From contig NZ_WBXN01000004.1 of the NCBI RefSeq assembly GCF_008973465.1, positions 868,001 through 932,000 on the forward strand: 64,000 nucleotides of DNA. The letters run 5' to 3'. A model generated the notes under the pieces. The model was not told where the DNA came from. It saw nothing but the letters and a program-made list of their open reading frames with translations, and made no database searches. The position numbers and the translations under genes were made by a program. Shown here piece after piece: positions 31,974 to 39,856 of the stretch; positions within the stretch are counted from its first letter, which is position 1; every line of letters starts with the position of its first letter. Source of the DNA: Streptomyces sp. SS1-1. Its GTDB lineage: Bacteria; Actinomycetota; Actinomycetes; Streptomycetales; Streptomycetaceae.

Positions 31974-32600
31974 GTGCTGGCCGTGAACCCCACCGACGGT
32001 GACGCGGTCCTGGCCACCTTCGGCGCCCTCGGCGTCCTGGTGGTGATCTTCGCCGAGTCCGGTCTGCTCGTGTTCGGCTTCTTCCTGCCCGGCGACACGC
32101 TGCTCCTGCCGGCCGGGGTGCTGTGCGCCGCCGGTGCCGGCCAGGGGCTGGTGCTGTGGCAGGTGCTGCTGTGCGCGGCCGCCGGGGCCCTGCTCGGCGG
32201 CCAGGTCGGCTATCTGATCGGGCGGCACGGCGGCCGGGCGCTGCTCGCGCGCACCTCCAGACCGCGCGTGCGCGAGGCGGCGGCCCGCGCGGAGACCCTG
32301 CTCGCCCGCTACGGGTACGGCAAGGCGCTGGTGATCGGCCGCTTCGTGCCGCTGGTCCGCACGGTCCTGCACCCGGCGGCCGGGGCGCTGGGGGTGCCCG
32401 CGCGGACCTTCACGCTCTGGCAGATCGTCGGCGGGCTGCTGTGGTCCCAGAGCCTCGTCCTCGCCGGCTACGCGCTCGGGCACTCCGTCCCCGACATCGA
32501 GTCCTATCTGCTCCCCCTGGTCGCCGGCGTCGTCGTGATCTCCCTGCTGCCCGCCATCCCGGTCCTCGCCCGCTCCCGCCGTGAGCGCCGCGACCGCTGA
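31974..32600 (+). CDS. DedA-family membrane protein
   Basis: A 208-residue inner-membrane protein of the DedA (VTT/SNARE-associated) family. Signatures are FAESGLLVFGFFLPGDTLLL near the N-terminus, GALLGGQVGYLIGRHGGRAL, and RYGYGKALVIGRFVPLVRTV followed by HPAAGALGVPARTFTLWQIV. The charged Arg in GRFVPLVR is the conserved family residue. DedA proteins are linked to lipid flipping and proton-motive-force homeostasis. I chose GTG at 31974, 8 nt after GGGAGG; a GTG at 31965 is too close to that site. It is 40 bp after the sugar permease but probably functionally separate. Confidence 0.88.
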   Translation: MLAVNPTDGDAVLATFGALGVLVVIFAESGLLVFGFFLPGDTLLLPAGVLCAAGAGQGLVLWQVLLCAAAGALLGGQVGYLIGRHGGRALLARTSRPRVREAAARAETLLARYGYGKALVIGRFVPLVRTVLHPAAGALGVPARTFTLWQIVGGLLWSQSLVLAGYALGHSVPDIESYLLPLVAGVVVISLLPAIPVLARSRRERRDR

Positions 32601-32657
32601 GCCCGGCGGAACGCGCCGCAACCCCCTCGCAACCTTGCGTGTGGTGCGCTGGGCCGC

Positions 32658-33020
32658 ATGTATGAGGAGACCCCGCGCGTCGAGCTCACCCCCGCGGCCG
32701 CCGACCTGCTCCGGCGGCTGCACGCGGCCCACGGGCCGCTGATGTTCCACCAGTCCGGCGGCTGCTGCGACGGCAGCGCGCCCATGTGCTACCCGGAGGG
32801 CGAGTTCCGCACCGGCGGCTCCGACGTGCTGCTCGCCGAGCTGGAGGTCGAGGGGGTGGCGGAGCCGGTGACGTTCTGGATGTCACGCGCCCAGTACGAG
32901 GCGTGGCGGCACACCCGTCTGATCGTCGACGTGGTCGAGGGGCGGGGCAGCGGATTCTCCCTGGAGGCACCCGAGGGAGTGCGTTTCCTGATCCGTTCCC
33001 GCGTCGTCGGCGCTCAGTGA
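32658..33020 (+). CDS. DUF779 family protein
   Basis: A 120-residue protein matching DUF779. Residues FHQSGGCCDGSAPMCYPEG carry the conserved Cys-Cys...Cys cluster, followed by VTFWMSRAQYEAWRHTRLIV and RGSGFSLEAPEGVRFLIRSR. Members are often found beside acetaldehyde or aldehyde dehydrogenase genes, but none is adjacent here. The cysteines suggest metal or thiol chemistry. ATG at 32658 has no strong ribosome site. Confidence 0.85.
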   Translation: MYEETPRVELTPAAADLLRRLHAAHGPLMFHQSGGCCDGSAPMCYPEGEFRTGGSDVLLAELEVEGVAEPVTFWMSRAQYEAWRHTRLIVDVVEGRGSGFSLEAPEGVRFLIRSRVVGAQ

Positions 33021-33092
33021 CGTCGCGAGCCGTCGCCGTCTGGTGCACTTCCCCCGAGTGCTGCCACCTTTGACGTGACCTCAGGGGGGATC

Positions 33093-34331
33093 GTGACGCT
33101 GTACCGGAGGAGATTCGGCACGGCCCGGGCGGCGCTCACGCTGCTCACGGCGTTCGGCGCGCTGGCCGGTGCGGCCCTGACGGGTGCGGCACCGGCCGGC
33201 GCCGTGCAGCGCGGCACGCGCATCGCGCCGGGTGTGGTCTACGACGAGTTCGACATCGCGGCGGCGAGAGGCACCGCGCACGCGCACGTCCTCACCGTCG
33301 ACCTGCGGGAGCGGCGGGTCCGGCTGGGCCTGCTGCACCCCGGTGCGGTGGCCGCGCGGGCGCCGGTCTCCCGGCAGGCGGCCGCGCTGGGAGCCGTCGC
33401 CGGGGTGAACGGCGACTTCTTCAACATCAGCGAGACCCAGCACCCCGGCGTCCGGCCGACCGGGGCGAGCGTGGGCCCGGCGATCGCGCGGGGCCGGATG
33501 CTGAAGGGCGCGGTGCCGGACGGCCAGCGCTTCGGCCCGGCGCTGCCGCCCGGCACGAGCACCGCGGACGTGTTCGGGGTGGGCGCCGACCGGCGGGCCC
33601 GGCTGGACCGCCTGCGCCTGACCGGCTCCGTGCGCACTCCGGAGGGTGTGCTGCCGTTACGTGGACTGAACCAGTACGCGCTGCCGGTCGGCTCGATCGG
33701 GGCGTTCACGACGGCCTGGGGCAGCGCGTCCCGGGTGCGGGCCACCTGCGGCACGGACACCGACCGGGCGGCCCCGTGCAGCACGGACACCTACGAGGTG
33801 ACGGTCCGTCGCGGCCGGGTCGTGGCGGCCTCGGACACCCCCGGGGAGGGCCCGGTGGCCGCGGGCACCACGGTTCTCGTGGGCCGGGAGGAGGGGGCGC
33901 GGCGGCTGCGGAAGTTCTTCGTGGGCGAGCGGGTGACGGTACGGCACCGGCTGGTGGCGGCGGCGTCCCGGGTTCCGTACCGCTTCGCGCTCGGCGGCTA
34001 TCCGGTGCTGGCGGGCGGACGGCCGTTGCCCGGCCTGGACGACCGGACGTCGGCGGTGCGGACCGCCGTCGGTGTCGCGGACGGCGGCCGACGCGTGACG
34101 CTGCTCGCGCTGGACGGCGCGCCCGCGTACCGCACCGGGCTGACCATCGCGGAAGTGGCGGCGGTCATGCGGGAGTTGGGGGCGGTGCGCGCCTTCAGCC
34201 TGGACGGCGGCGGTTCCTCGACCCTGGTCGCCCGTGCGCCGGGCGCGCCGGCCGTCTCCGTGCGCAACCACCCGTCGGACGGGGAGGAGCGGCCGGTCGC
34301 CAACGGCATCGGGGTGTTCTCGACGGCCTGA
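33093..34331 (+). CDS. Secreted phosphodiester glycosidase-family protein (NAGPA-like)
   Basis: A 412-residue exported protein. The N-terminal signal peptide (about 1-37, ending AGA) precedes a phosphodiester-glycosidase (NAGPA) domain with GAVAGVNGDFFNISETQHPG, RTAVGVADGGRRVTLLALDG, GLTIAEVAAVMRELGAVRAF and the family signature SLDGGGSSTLVAR, ending ERPVANGIGVF. The family removes sugar from phosphodiesters; bacterial members may act on wall or exopolysaccharide glycosides. GTG at 33093 is preferred over GTG at 33075 because of the adjacent AGGGGGGA ribosome site. Confidence 0.87.
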   Translation: MTLYRRRFGTARAALTLLTAFGALAGAALTGAAPAGAVQRGTRIAPGVVYDEFDIAAARGTAHAHVLTVDLRERRVRLGLLHPGAVAARAPVSRQAAALGAVAGVNGDFFNISETQHPGVRPTGASVGPAIARGRMLKGAVPDGQRFGPALPPGTSTADVFGVGADRRARLDRLRLTGSVRTPEGVLPLRGLNQYALPVGSIGAFTTAWGSASRVRATCGTDTDRAAPCSTDTYEVTVRRGRVVAASDTPGEGPVAAGTTVLVGREEGARRLRKFFVGERVTVRHRLVAAASRVPYRFALGGYPVLAGGRPLPGLDDRTSAVRTAVGVADGGRRVTLLALDGAPAYRTGLTIAEVAAVMRELGAVRAFSLDGGGSSTLVARAPGAPAVSVRNHPSDGEERPVANGIGVFSTA

Positions 34332-34334
34332 GCC

Positions 34335-34529
34335 TCACGGCCTCAGACCGCTGACGATGTCCGCCGTGGCGGTCAGTCCGCTGTGGATGGTCGGCGCCAT
34401 GCTGGTGCTGGCCAGGTAGAAGCCGAGCAGCAGGCAGACCAGCGCGTGGGTGATCTTCAGTCCGCCGTTGCGGACGAAGATCACCGCCAGAATGAACAGC
34501 AGCAGTACCACCGAGATGGAAATGGCCAT
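34335..34529 (-). CDS. Small two-helix membrane protein
   Basis: A 64-residue hydrophobic protein. TM1 lies in SISVVLLLFILAVIFVRNGG, TM2 in THALVCLLLGFYLASTSMAP, and the hydrophilic end is TATADIVSGLRP. ATG at 34529 has an excellent GGAGGAGG ribosome site. I remember similar small membrane proteins as common in Streptomyces, sometimes near plasmid-spread (spd-like) genes, but no such context exists here. Its 3' end is 3 bp from the convergent phosphodiester glycosidase gene. Function unknown. Confidence 0.8.
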   Translation of the reverse strand: MAISISVVLLLFILAVIFVRNGGLKITHALVCLLLGFYLASTSMAPTIHSGLTATADIVSGLRP

Positions 34530-34644
34530 CGTCAACCTCCTCCGCCACGCCGTCACGCCCGGTTCACGGCGTTCGGGCGCAAGTGTGGCGTAGCGGAGGG
34601 TTCGTCCGGGCGGCTGACCTGTCCCCCGAACGTGTGATGTTCGC

Positions 34645-34676
34645 CGGAAGCCCGCCTGTACCGGGACGGGCTTCCG
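34645..34676. terminator. Hairpin terminator of the acyl-CoA dehydrogenase operon
   Basis: A 10-bp perfect stem CGGAAGCCCG/CGGGCTTCCG with a 12-nt loop lies about 20 nt downstream of the last gene (stop at 34697, minus strand). Confidence 0.75.
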
Positions 34677-34696
34677 CCGGGTGGTGCGCCGGTGCC

Positions 34697-35779
34697 TCAG
34701 GGAGCCTGGAGGTCGACCAGTCCGGCCAGCGCCTCGCGGTGGACGCCCGCCGTGCCGTAGGCGAGCGAGTCGGCCTTGGCCCGCTTCAGGTACAGGTGGA
34801 CCGGGTGCTCCCAGGTCATGCCGATCCCGCCGTGCAGCTGCAGGGCCTCCTCGGCGGCGTGGACGGCGACCGGGGACGCGTAGGACTGGGCGACGGCGAC
34901 CGTCACCTCGGTGTCCTCGCCGGTCGCCAGCGCGTCGGCGGCCGCGCGGGCGGCGGCGCGCAGGTTGACGACCTCCAGCCACAGCTGGGCGAGCCGGTGC
35001 TTGAGCGCCTGGAAGCCGCCGACGGGGCGGTTGAACTGCTTGCGCTCCTTCAGATAGCGGACCGTCTCGGTCAGCGTCCAGTCGGCGAGCCCGAGTTGCT
35101 CGGACGCGAGCAGTCCGGCGCCGGCGCGCAGCGCGCGTCGTACGGCGGGCTCGGCGTCGCCCAGCAGACGGCCGGGGGCGCCGTCCAGGGTGACCGTGGC
35201 CACGGGCCGGGTCAGGTCCAGGGACGGACGCGGCGTGACCGTCACGGCGTCGGCGTCGACGGCGTACAGCCCGCCGTCGTCGGCCGGGACGAGCAGGACG
35301 TCGGCGATCGCCGCGTCCGCGATGCCGGTCAACTCACCGTGCAGCGCGCCTCCTTCATGGCGTACGACCGTGTAGGCGCCGCCCGCCGCGGTGTTCAGGG
35401 CGAGCGCGAGCGCGGCGACGGCCGTCGCGGACGCCAGCCGGCCGAGCAGCTCCTCGTCCCCGCACTCCAGCAGGGCCTCGGTGGCCACGACCGCGCTGGT
35501 CAGATACGGCACCGGGGCGACGGCCCGGCCCAGCTCCTCCAGGACGACGGCGGCTTCGCGGTGCGTGGCGCCCTGGCCGCCCAGCTCCTCGGGGATGAGG
35601 AGGCCCGCGAGTCCCATGGTGCCGGCGAGCGCCTTCCAGGCCGCGACGTCGTGCGGCGCGCCGGACTCGGTGCGGGCGATGACGCCGGGGGCGTCGCAGT
35701 GGTCGGCGAGCAGGTCCCGCACGGCGGCCCGCAGCGCCTCCTCCTCCTCGGTGTACAGCAGGTCGGGCTGGGTGCTCAT
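34697..35779 (-). CDS. Acyl-CoA dehydrogenase, likely non-catalytic partner subunit
   Basis: A 360-residue acyl-CoA dehydrogenase-fold protein. Recognisable parts are GLAGLLIPEELGGQGATHRE, EQLGLADWTLTETVRYLKER, KQFNRPVGGFQALKHRLAQL and QLHGGIGMTWEHPVHLYLKR. It lacks the EGT/EGGTSE catalytic-Glu segment near the C-terminus. The gene overlaps the catalytic-type dehydrogenase upstream by 4 bp (ATGA). Adjacent pairs like this form alpha2beta2 heterotetramers in mycobacterial steroid side-chain oxidation (FadE/ChsE pairs), so a heteromeric enzyme for a bulky acyl-CoA is likely here. Confidence 0.9.
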   Translation of the reverse strand: MSTQPDLLYTEEEEALRAAVRDLLADHCDAPGVIARTESGAPHDVAAWKALAGTMGLAGLLIPEELGGQGATHREAAVVLEELGRAVAPVPYLTSAVVATEALLECGDEELLGRLASATAVAALALALNTAAGGAYTVVRHEGGALHGELTGIADAAIADVLLVPADDGGLYAVDADAVTVTPRPSLDLTRPVATVTLDGAPGRLLGDAEPAVRRALRAGAGLLASEQLGLADWTLTETVRYLKERKQFNRPVGGFQALKHRLAQLWLEVVNLRAAARAAADALATGEDTEVTVAVAQSYASPVAVHAAEEALQLHGGIGMTWEHPVHLYLKRAKADSLAYGTAGVHREALAGLVDLQAP

Positions 35780-36957
35780 CGGGCGAGGTCCTTCCAGGCG
35801 ACGTCCTTGTCGGTGCGCGGCTCGGCGGGCAGGCCCAGGACGCGCTCGGCGACGATGTTCAGCAGGACCTCGCTGGTCCCGCCCTCGATGCTGTTGCCCT
35901 TGGAGCGCAGGTAGCGGTACCCGGCGTCACGGCCGGTGAAGTTCACCTGCTCCGGCCGGCGCATGGTCCAGTCGTCGTACAACAGGCCCTCCTCGCCGCG
36001 CAGTTCGACCTCCAGGCCGCTGATCTCCTGGTTGAGGCGGGCGAAGGCGAGCTTCATGCCGGCGCCCTCGGGGCCGGGCTGGCCGGCGACGAGCTGCTGG
36101 CGCAGCCGTTCGGCGGTGAACCGGGACACCTCGGCGTCCACCCACAGCCTCAGCAGCCGCTGGTGCAGGTCGTGGGTGCGCAGTTCGGGCCGTTCGCGCC
36201 AGGTCTTCGCGAGGGGGCCGATCATGCCGCCCTCGCGGGGCAGCCGCATGCCGCCGATGGCGACGCGCTCGTTGTTCAGGGTGGTCTGGGCGACCCGCCA
36301 GCCGTCTCCGACCTCGCCGAGGCGGCGGCTGTCGGGGATGCGGACGTCGGTGAGGAAGACCTCGTTGAACTCGGCCTCGCCGGTGATCTGGCGGAGCGGA
36401 CGGACCTCGACGCCGGGGTCGGTCATGTCGCACAGGAAGTACGTGATGCCCGCGTGCTTGGGCACGTCCGGGTCGGTGCGGGCGATGAGGATGGCCCAGC
36501 GGGCGATGTGGGCGCTGGACGTCCACACCTTCTGCCCGTTGACAACCCAGTCGTCGCCCTCGCGGACGGCACGGGTGCCGAGCGCCGCCAGGTCGGAGCC
36601 GGCGCCGGGCTCGCTGAAGAGCTGGCACCAGACCTCCTCGCCGGTCCACAGGGGCCGCAGGAAGCGCCGCTTCTGCTCGTCGGTGCCGTACCTGAGGATG
36701 GTCGGCGCGGCCATGCCGAGGCCGATGCCGATGCGCCGGGGCTCGTTGTCGGGGGCTCCGGCGGCCTCCAGTTCGGCGTCCACGACGGCCTGGAGGGAGC
36801 GGGGCAGGCCCAGGCCGCCGAGGCCCTCGGGGTAGTGCACCCAGGCGAGGCCCGCGTCGAAGCGGGCGCGCAGGAAGTCCAGGCGGCCGGTGGTGGCCGG
36901 TGGGTGCGCGGCGAGCAACTCCTGGGTGCGGCGGCGCAGTTCGGCGGCGTCGGTCAT
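35776..36957 (-). CDS. Acyl-CoA dehydrogenase, catalytic-type subunit
   Basis: A 393-residue acyl-CoA dehydrogenase. Motifs: WCQLFSEPGAGSDLAALGTR (FAD/substrate strand), WVNGQKVWTSSAHIA-type segment, VQPLRQITGEAEF-like FNEVFLTDVRIPD, and the C-terminal IEGGTSEVLLNIVAERVLGL with the expected Glu-Gly motif. It oxidises an acyl-CoA at the alpha-beta bond using FAD. It is middle gene of the operon quinone oxidoreductase, this gene, then partner subunit, all joined by 4-bp overlaps. Confidence 0.92.
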   Translation of the reverse strand: MTDAAELRRRTQELLAAHPPATTGRLDFLRARFDAGLAWVHYPEGLGGLGLPRSLQAVVDAELEAAGAPDNEPRRIGIGLGMAAPTILRYGTDEQKRRFLRPLWTGEEVWCQLFSEPGAGSDLAALGTRAVREGDDWVVNGQKVWTSSAHIARWAILIARTDPDVPKHAGITYFLCDMTDPGVEVRPLRQITGEAEFNEVFLTDVRIPDSRRLGEVGDGWRVAQTTLNNERVAIGGMRLPREGGMIGPLAKTWRERPELRTHDLHQRLLRLWVDAEVSRFTAERLRQQLVAGQPGPEGAGMKLAFARLNQEISGLEVELRGEEGLLYDDWTMRRPEQVNFTGRDAGYRYLRSKGNSIEGGTSEVLLNIVAERVLGLPAEPRTDKDVAWKDLAR

Positions 36958-37931
36958 GCCGCTCCTCCTTCGGTGAGTCCCGGGAGCACGGCGACTCGGC
37001 CGGTGGTGACGCCGTCGGCGACCCGCTGGACGGCCGCTCCGGCCCCGCCCAGCGGGACGCGCTCGCTCACCAGCGGCTTGACGGCTCCCTGCGCGGCCAT
37101 CTCGGTGAGCTGTTCGTGGCAGTGCCGGACCAGTTTGGGGTTGCGGGTGTTGTACAGGCCCCAGTGCAGGCCGAGGATCGAGTAGTTCTTCACCAGGGCG
37201 TGGTTGAGGGCGGGGGCCGGGATGGTGCCGCTCGCGAAGCCGAGGACGACGATCCGGCCCTCGAAGGCGACGACCTTCGTGGACTGGGTGTAGGCGTCAC
37301 CGCCGACGGGGTCGTACACGACGTCGGCGCCCCGGCCGCCGGTCGCCTCCTTGACGGCGGCGATGACGTCCTCGGTGTGCCGGTCGATCACCACGTCGCA
37401 GCCGAGTTCGCGGGCCACGGCGGCCTTGGCGGCGCCGCCCACGACCCCGATGACCCGGGCGCCGGCGGCCTTGCCGAGCTGGACGGCGGCGCTGCCGACC
37501 CCGCCCGCGGCGGCGTGGACCAGCAGGGTCTCGCCGGCTTCGAGGCCCGCGCGGCGGTGCAGGCCGAACCAGCCGGTCTGGTAGCCGATGTGCAGGGCGG
37601 CCGCCTCGGCGTCGTCGAGGGCGTCGGGGGCGGGCAGCAGGGCGGCGGCGTCCGCGACGGCGTACTCGGCGAATCCGCCGTGCGGCAGCGCGGGGGTGGC
37701 GAGGACGCGGCGGCCGTCCTCGGTCTCGCCGCAGATCTCGACGCCGGGCGTGAACGGCAGCGGGGGCCGGACCTGGTACTGGCCCCGGCACATCAGCGCG
37801 TCGGGGAAGTTGACGTTCGCGGCGCGCACCTTCAGCAGGACCTGGCCGTCGCCGGGCGTGGGCGGTTCGACGTCCGCGAGCCGCATCACCTCGCCCGGTT
37901 CGCCGTTGCGATGCACTTGCCATGCCTGCAT
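36954..37931 (-). CDS. NADPH:quinone oxidoreductase-like zinc-free MDR protein
   Basis: A 325-residue medium-chain dehydrogenase/reductase of the quinone-oxidoreductase branch. It shows VLLKVRAANVNFPDALMCRG, LPFTPGVEICG, the nucleotide-binding AAAGGVGSAAVQLGKAAGAR, and VVYDPVGGDAYTQSTKVVAF. The cysteine/histidine zinc ligands of alcohol dehydrogenases are absent. ATG at 37931 follows GGAGG. It is the first gene of the acyl-CoA dehydrogenase operon and may act as an enoyl reductase or electron sink in the same catabolic route (inference). Confidence 0.9.
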   Translation of the reverse strand: MQAWQVHRNGEPGEVMRLADVEPPTPGDGQVLLKVRAANVNFPDALMCRGQYQVRPPLPFTPGVEICGETEDGRRVLATPALPHGGFAEYAVADAAALLPAPDALDDAEAAALHIGYQTGWFGLHRRAGLEAGETLLVHAAAGGVGSAAVQLGKAAGARVIGVVGGAAKAAVARELGCDVVIDRHTEDVIAAVKEATGGRGADVVYDPVGGDAYTQSTKVVAFEGRIVVLGFASGTIPAPALNHALVKNYSILGLHWGLYNTRNPKLVRHCHEQLTEMAAQGAVKPLVSERVPLGGAGAAVQRVADGVTTGRVAVLPGLTEGGAA

Positions 37932-37978
37932 GCGGAGCCTCCACGGGGGACTGCGTCGTCTGTCCGGGTCGGTTCGCA

Positions 37979-37996
37979 TACTAAGCGGTCGCTTGC
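37979..37996. promoter_or_regulatory. Candidate TetR-type operator ACTAAGCGGTCGCTT
   Basis: AAGCG-GT-CGCTT dyad (37983-37994) preceded by TACT, 50 bp upstream of the quinone oxidoreductase start. Dyads of the type ACTAAGCG..CGCTTG are, as I recall, typical of actinobacterial TetR regulators of acyl-CoA metabolism. No TetR gene is adjacent. Confidence 0.5.
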
Positions 37997-38019
37997 CGAT
38001 CAGGGAACCGTCGGACGCG

Positions 38020-38610
38020 TCACGTCTGCCGCGGCCGCGCCCGGACGTGCATCCGCTCGCCCTGCGGCCCGAACAGGCTCAGGAACTCCACGGGCCCCTC
38101 CCCCGTCGAGCCGAACCAGTGCGGGACCCGGGTGTCGAACTCGGCGGCCTCCCCGGCGCCGAGCACCACGTCGTGCTCCCCCAGGACGAGCCGCAGCCGG
38201 CCGGACAGGACGTACAGCCACTCGTATCCCTCGTGGGTGCGCGGCTCCGGCGGGCAGCTGCGCTGCGGTTCGAGCACCTTGAACGCCTGCAGGCCGCCGG
38301 GCTGGCGGGTGAGCGGCCAGTGCTTGCGGCCGTAGCGCTCGATCGGCTCGGTGGCGCGCACCCTCGGGTCGCCGACGGCCGGGTTGCCGACCAGTTCGTC
38401 CAGCGGCACCTGATGGGCGCGGGCGATCGGCAGCAGCAGCTCCAGGCTGGGGCGGCGCAGGCCCGACTCCAGCCGGGAGAGCGTGCTCACCGAGATGCCG
38501 GTGGCCTCGGACAGCGCCGAGAGCGTCACCTCGCGCTCCTTGCGCATCCGGCGCAGCCTGGGACCCACACCGGCAAGGACGTCGTCGTCGCTCATCTTGT
38601 CGTCCGTCAT
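38020..38610 (-). CDS. XRE-family regulator with C-terminal cupin domain
   Basis: A 196-residue regulator. The HTH (about residues 15-75) reads LRRMRKEREVTLSALSEATG, then VSTLSRLESGLRRPSLELLL. The cupin (about 115-190) reads RTHEGYEWLYVLSGRLRLVL, then LGAGEAAEFDTRVPHWFGST. Cupin-fused XRE proteins usually sense a small ligand. It is divergent from a thioredoxin-reductase-like flavoprotein and probably controls it through the palindrome between them. Confidence 0.9.
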   Translation of the reverse strand: MTDDKMSDDDVLAGVGPRLRRMRKEREVTLSALSEATGISVSTLSRLESGLRRPSLELLLPIARAHQVPLDELVGNPAVGDPRVRATEPIERYGRKHWPLTRQPGGLQAFKVLEPQRSCPPEPRTHEGYEWLYVLSGRLRLVLGEHDVVLGAGEAAEFDTRVPHWFGSTGEGPVEFLSLFGPQGERMHVRARPRQT

Positions 38611-38629
38611 ACGGCCATTGCAGTTTCGG

Positions 38630-38641
38630 CAAACATGTTTG
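38630..38641. promoter_or_regulatory. Palindrome CAAACATGTTTG, candidate XRE-cupin operator
   Basis: Perfect 12-bp palindrome in an AT-rich patch in the 77-bp gap between the divergent XRE-cupin regulator (start 38610) and flavoprotein (start 38688). Confidence 0.6.
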
Positions 38642-38687
38642 TCAATCCCGCACCGGGCGGCGCACGGTACAGGTGGAGGTGGTCATC

Positions 38688-39617
38688 GTGACCGAGACAT
38701 ACGAAGTGATCGTGATCGGCGGAGGCGCGGCCGGGCTGTCCGCCGCGCTCGTCCTGGGCCGTGCCCGGCGCCGGACCCTGGTCGTGGACGCAGGGGAGCC
38801 GCGCAACGCGCCCGCGGCTCATATGCAGGGCTATCTGACCCGTGACGGCATGCCGCCCGCCGAGTTCCTGGCGGCCGGGCGGGAGGAGATCGCGCGGTAC
38901 GGGGTGGAGCTGGTCCGGGACCGGGCCGTGGACGTCTCGCGGGAAGGGGACGCCGGCGACTTCACGGTCGGGCTGGCGGGCGGCCGGAGCGTCCGCGCAC
39001 GGCGCCTGATCGTCGCCACCGGCCTCAAGGACGAGCTGCCGGCCGTCCCCGGCGTCGCCGAGCGCTTCGGCGCGGACGTGCTGCACTGCCCGTACTGCCA
39101 CGGCTGGGAGGTCCGCGACCGGGCCTTCGGCGTCCTCGCGACCACCCCGCTGAGCGCCCACCAGGCGATCATGGTGTCGCAGTGGTCGAAGGACGTGACG
39201 TTCTTCCTGCACGAGGTCCCCGAGTCCGACCTCACCGCCGACGACGTGCGCCGGCTGGCGGCGGCCGGCGTGACGGTGGTCCCCGGCCGGGTGGCCGAAC
39301 TGACGGTCGAGGACGACCGGCTCACCGGCGTCCGCCTGGCCGACGGCACGGCGCACGCGCGCGAGGTGCTGTTCGTCGCCCCGCGCGCGGTGCCGCAGAC
39401 GGGCCTGCTGGAGAAGCTGGGCGCCGAACTCAACGAGACCCCGTTCGGCTCCTACCCGGTGGTGGACGCCACCGGCCTCACCTCGGTCCCGGGCGTCTGG
39501 GCGGCCGGCAACGCGATGGGCTTCGCCGAACAGGTCGTCAACGCCGCCTCAGCCGGCTACCGAGCAGCAGCCACCCTCAACGCGGACCTCCTCTTCACAG
39601 ACCTGGACGCCGGCTGA
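38688..39617 (+). CDS. Thioredoxin reductase-like FAD/NAD(P) oxidoreductase
   Basis: A 309-residue flavoprotein. It has an N-terminal FAD-binding EVIVIGGGAAGLSAALVLGR, the redox-active pair CPYC (Cys134, Cys137) in VLHCPYCHGWEVRD, a central NADPH-binding region and a C-terminal FAD motif in TSVPGVWAAGNAMGFAEQVV. The dithiol and overall order match thioredoxin-reductase-like proteins; the ferredoxin-type or low-molecular-weight disulfide substrate is unclear. GTG at 38688 has GGAGGT 7 nt upstream. Divergent from the XRE-cupin gene. Confidence 0.9.
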   Translation: MTETYEVIVIGGGAAGLSAALVLGRARRRTLVVDAGEPRNAPAAHMQGYLTRDGMPPAEFLAAGREEIARYGVELVRDRAVDVSREGDAGDFTVGLAGGRSVRARRLIVATGLKDELPAVPGVAERFGADVLHCPYCHGWEVRDRAFGVLATTPLSAHQAIMVSQWSKDVTFFLHEVPESDLTADDVRRLAAAGVTVVPGRVAELTVEDDRLTGVRLADGTAHAREVLFVAPRAVPQTGLLEKLGAELNETPFGSYPVVDATGLTSVPGVWAAGNAMGFAEQVVNAASAGYRAAATLNADLLFTDLDAG

Positions 39618-39618
39618 A

Positions 39619-39795
39619 GGGACGCGGGGAACTGCGCGACCAGCCCCCACGGCGCCGCAGCAAACCACGAACCGTTGCACCCCCAGGGGCGCGGGGAACT
39701 GCGCGGCCAGCCCCCACGGCGCCCCAGCCGAACCACGAACCACCACCCCCCAGGGGTGCGGGGAACTGCGCGACAAACCCCGACGGCGCCGCGGC
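39619..39795 (+). repeat. Three 67-bp tandem repeats of a Streptomyces GC-rich hairpin element
   Basis: The core GGGGCGCGGGGAACTGCGCG followed by RCCAGCCCCCACGGCGCC recurs at about 39619, 39686 and 39753, exactly 67 bp apart, joined by similar CAAACCACGAACC linkers. Each core can fold through GGGGC/GCCCC arms. I remember this core as highly abundant in Streptomyces intergenic regions. It fills most of the 239-bp gap between the flavoprotein and ligase genes; no gene is seen inside. Confidence 0.85.
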
Positions 39796-39856
39796 GAACC
39801 AACACACCGCACCCGTGCAGGTGTGAACCGGCGCCGAAAACCCCAGGATGGTTCGC

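Noticed and set aside
39619..39795. Possible CRISPR array at the 67-bp repeats
   Set aside because: The whole unit, including linkers, is repeated rather than a short repeat with unique spacers; there are only three copies and no cas genes.
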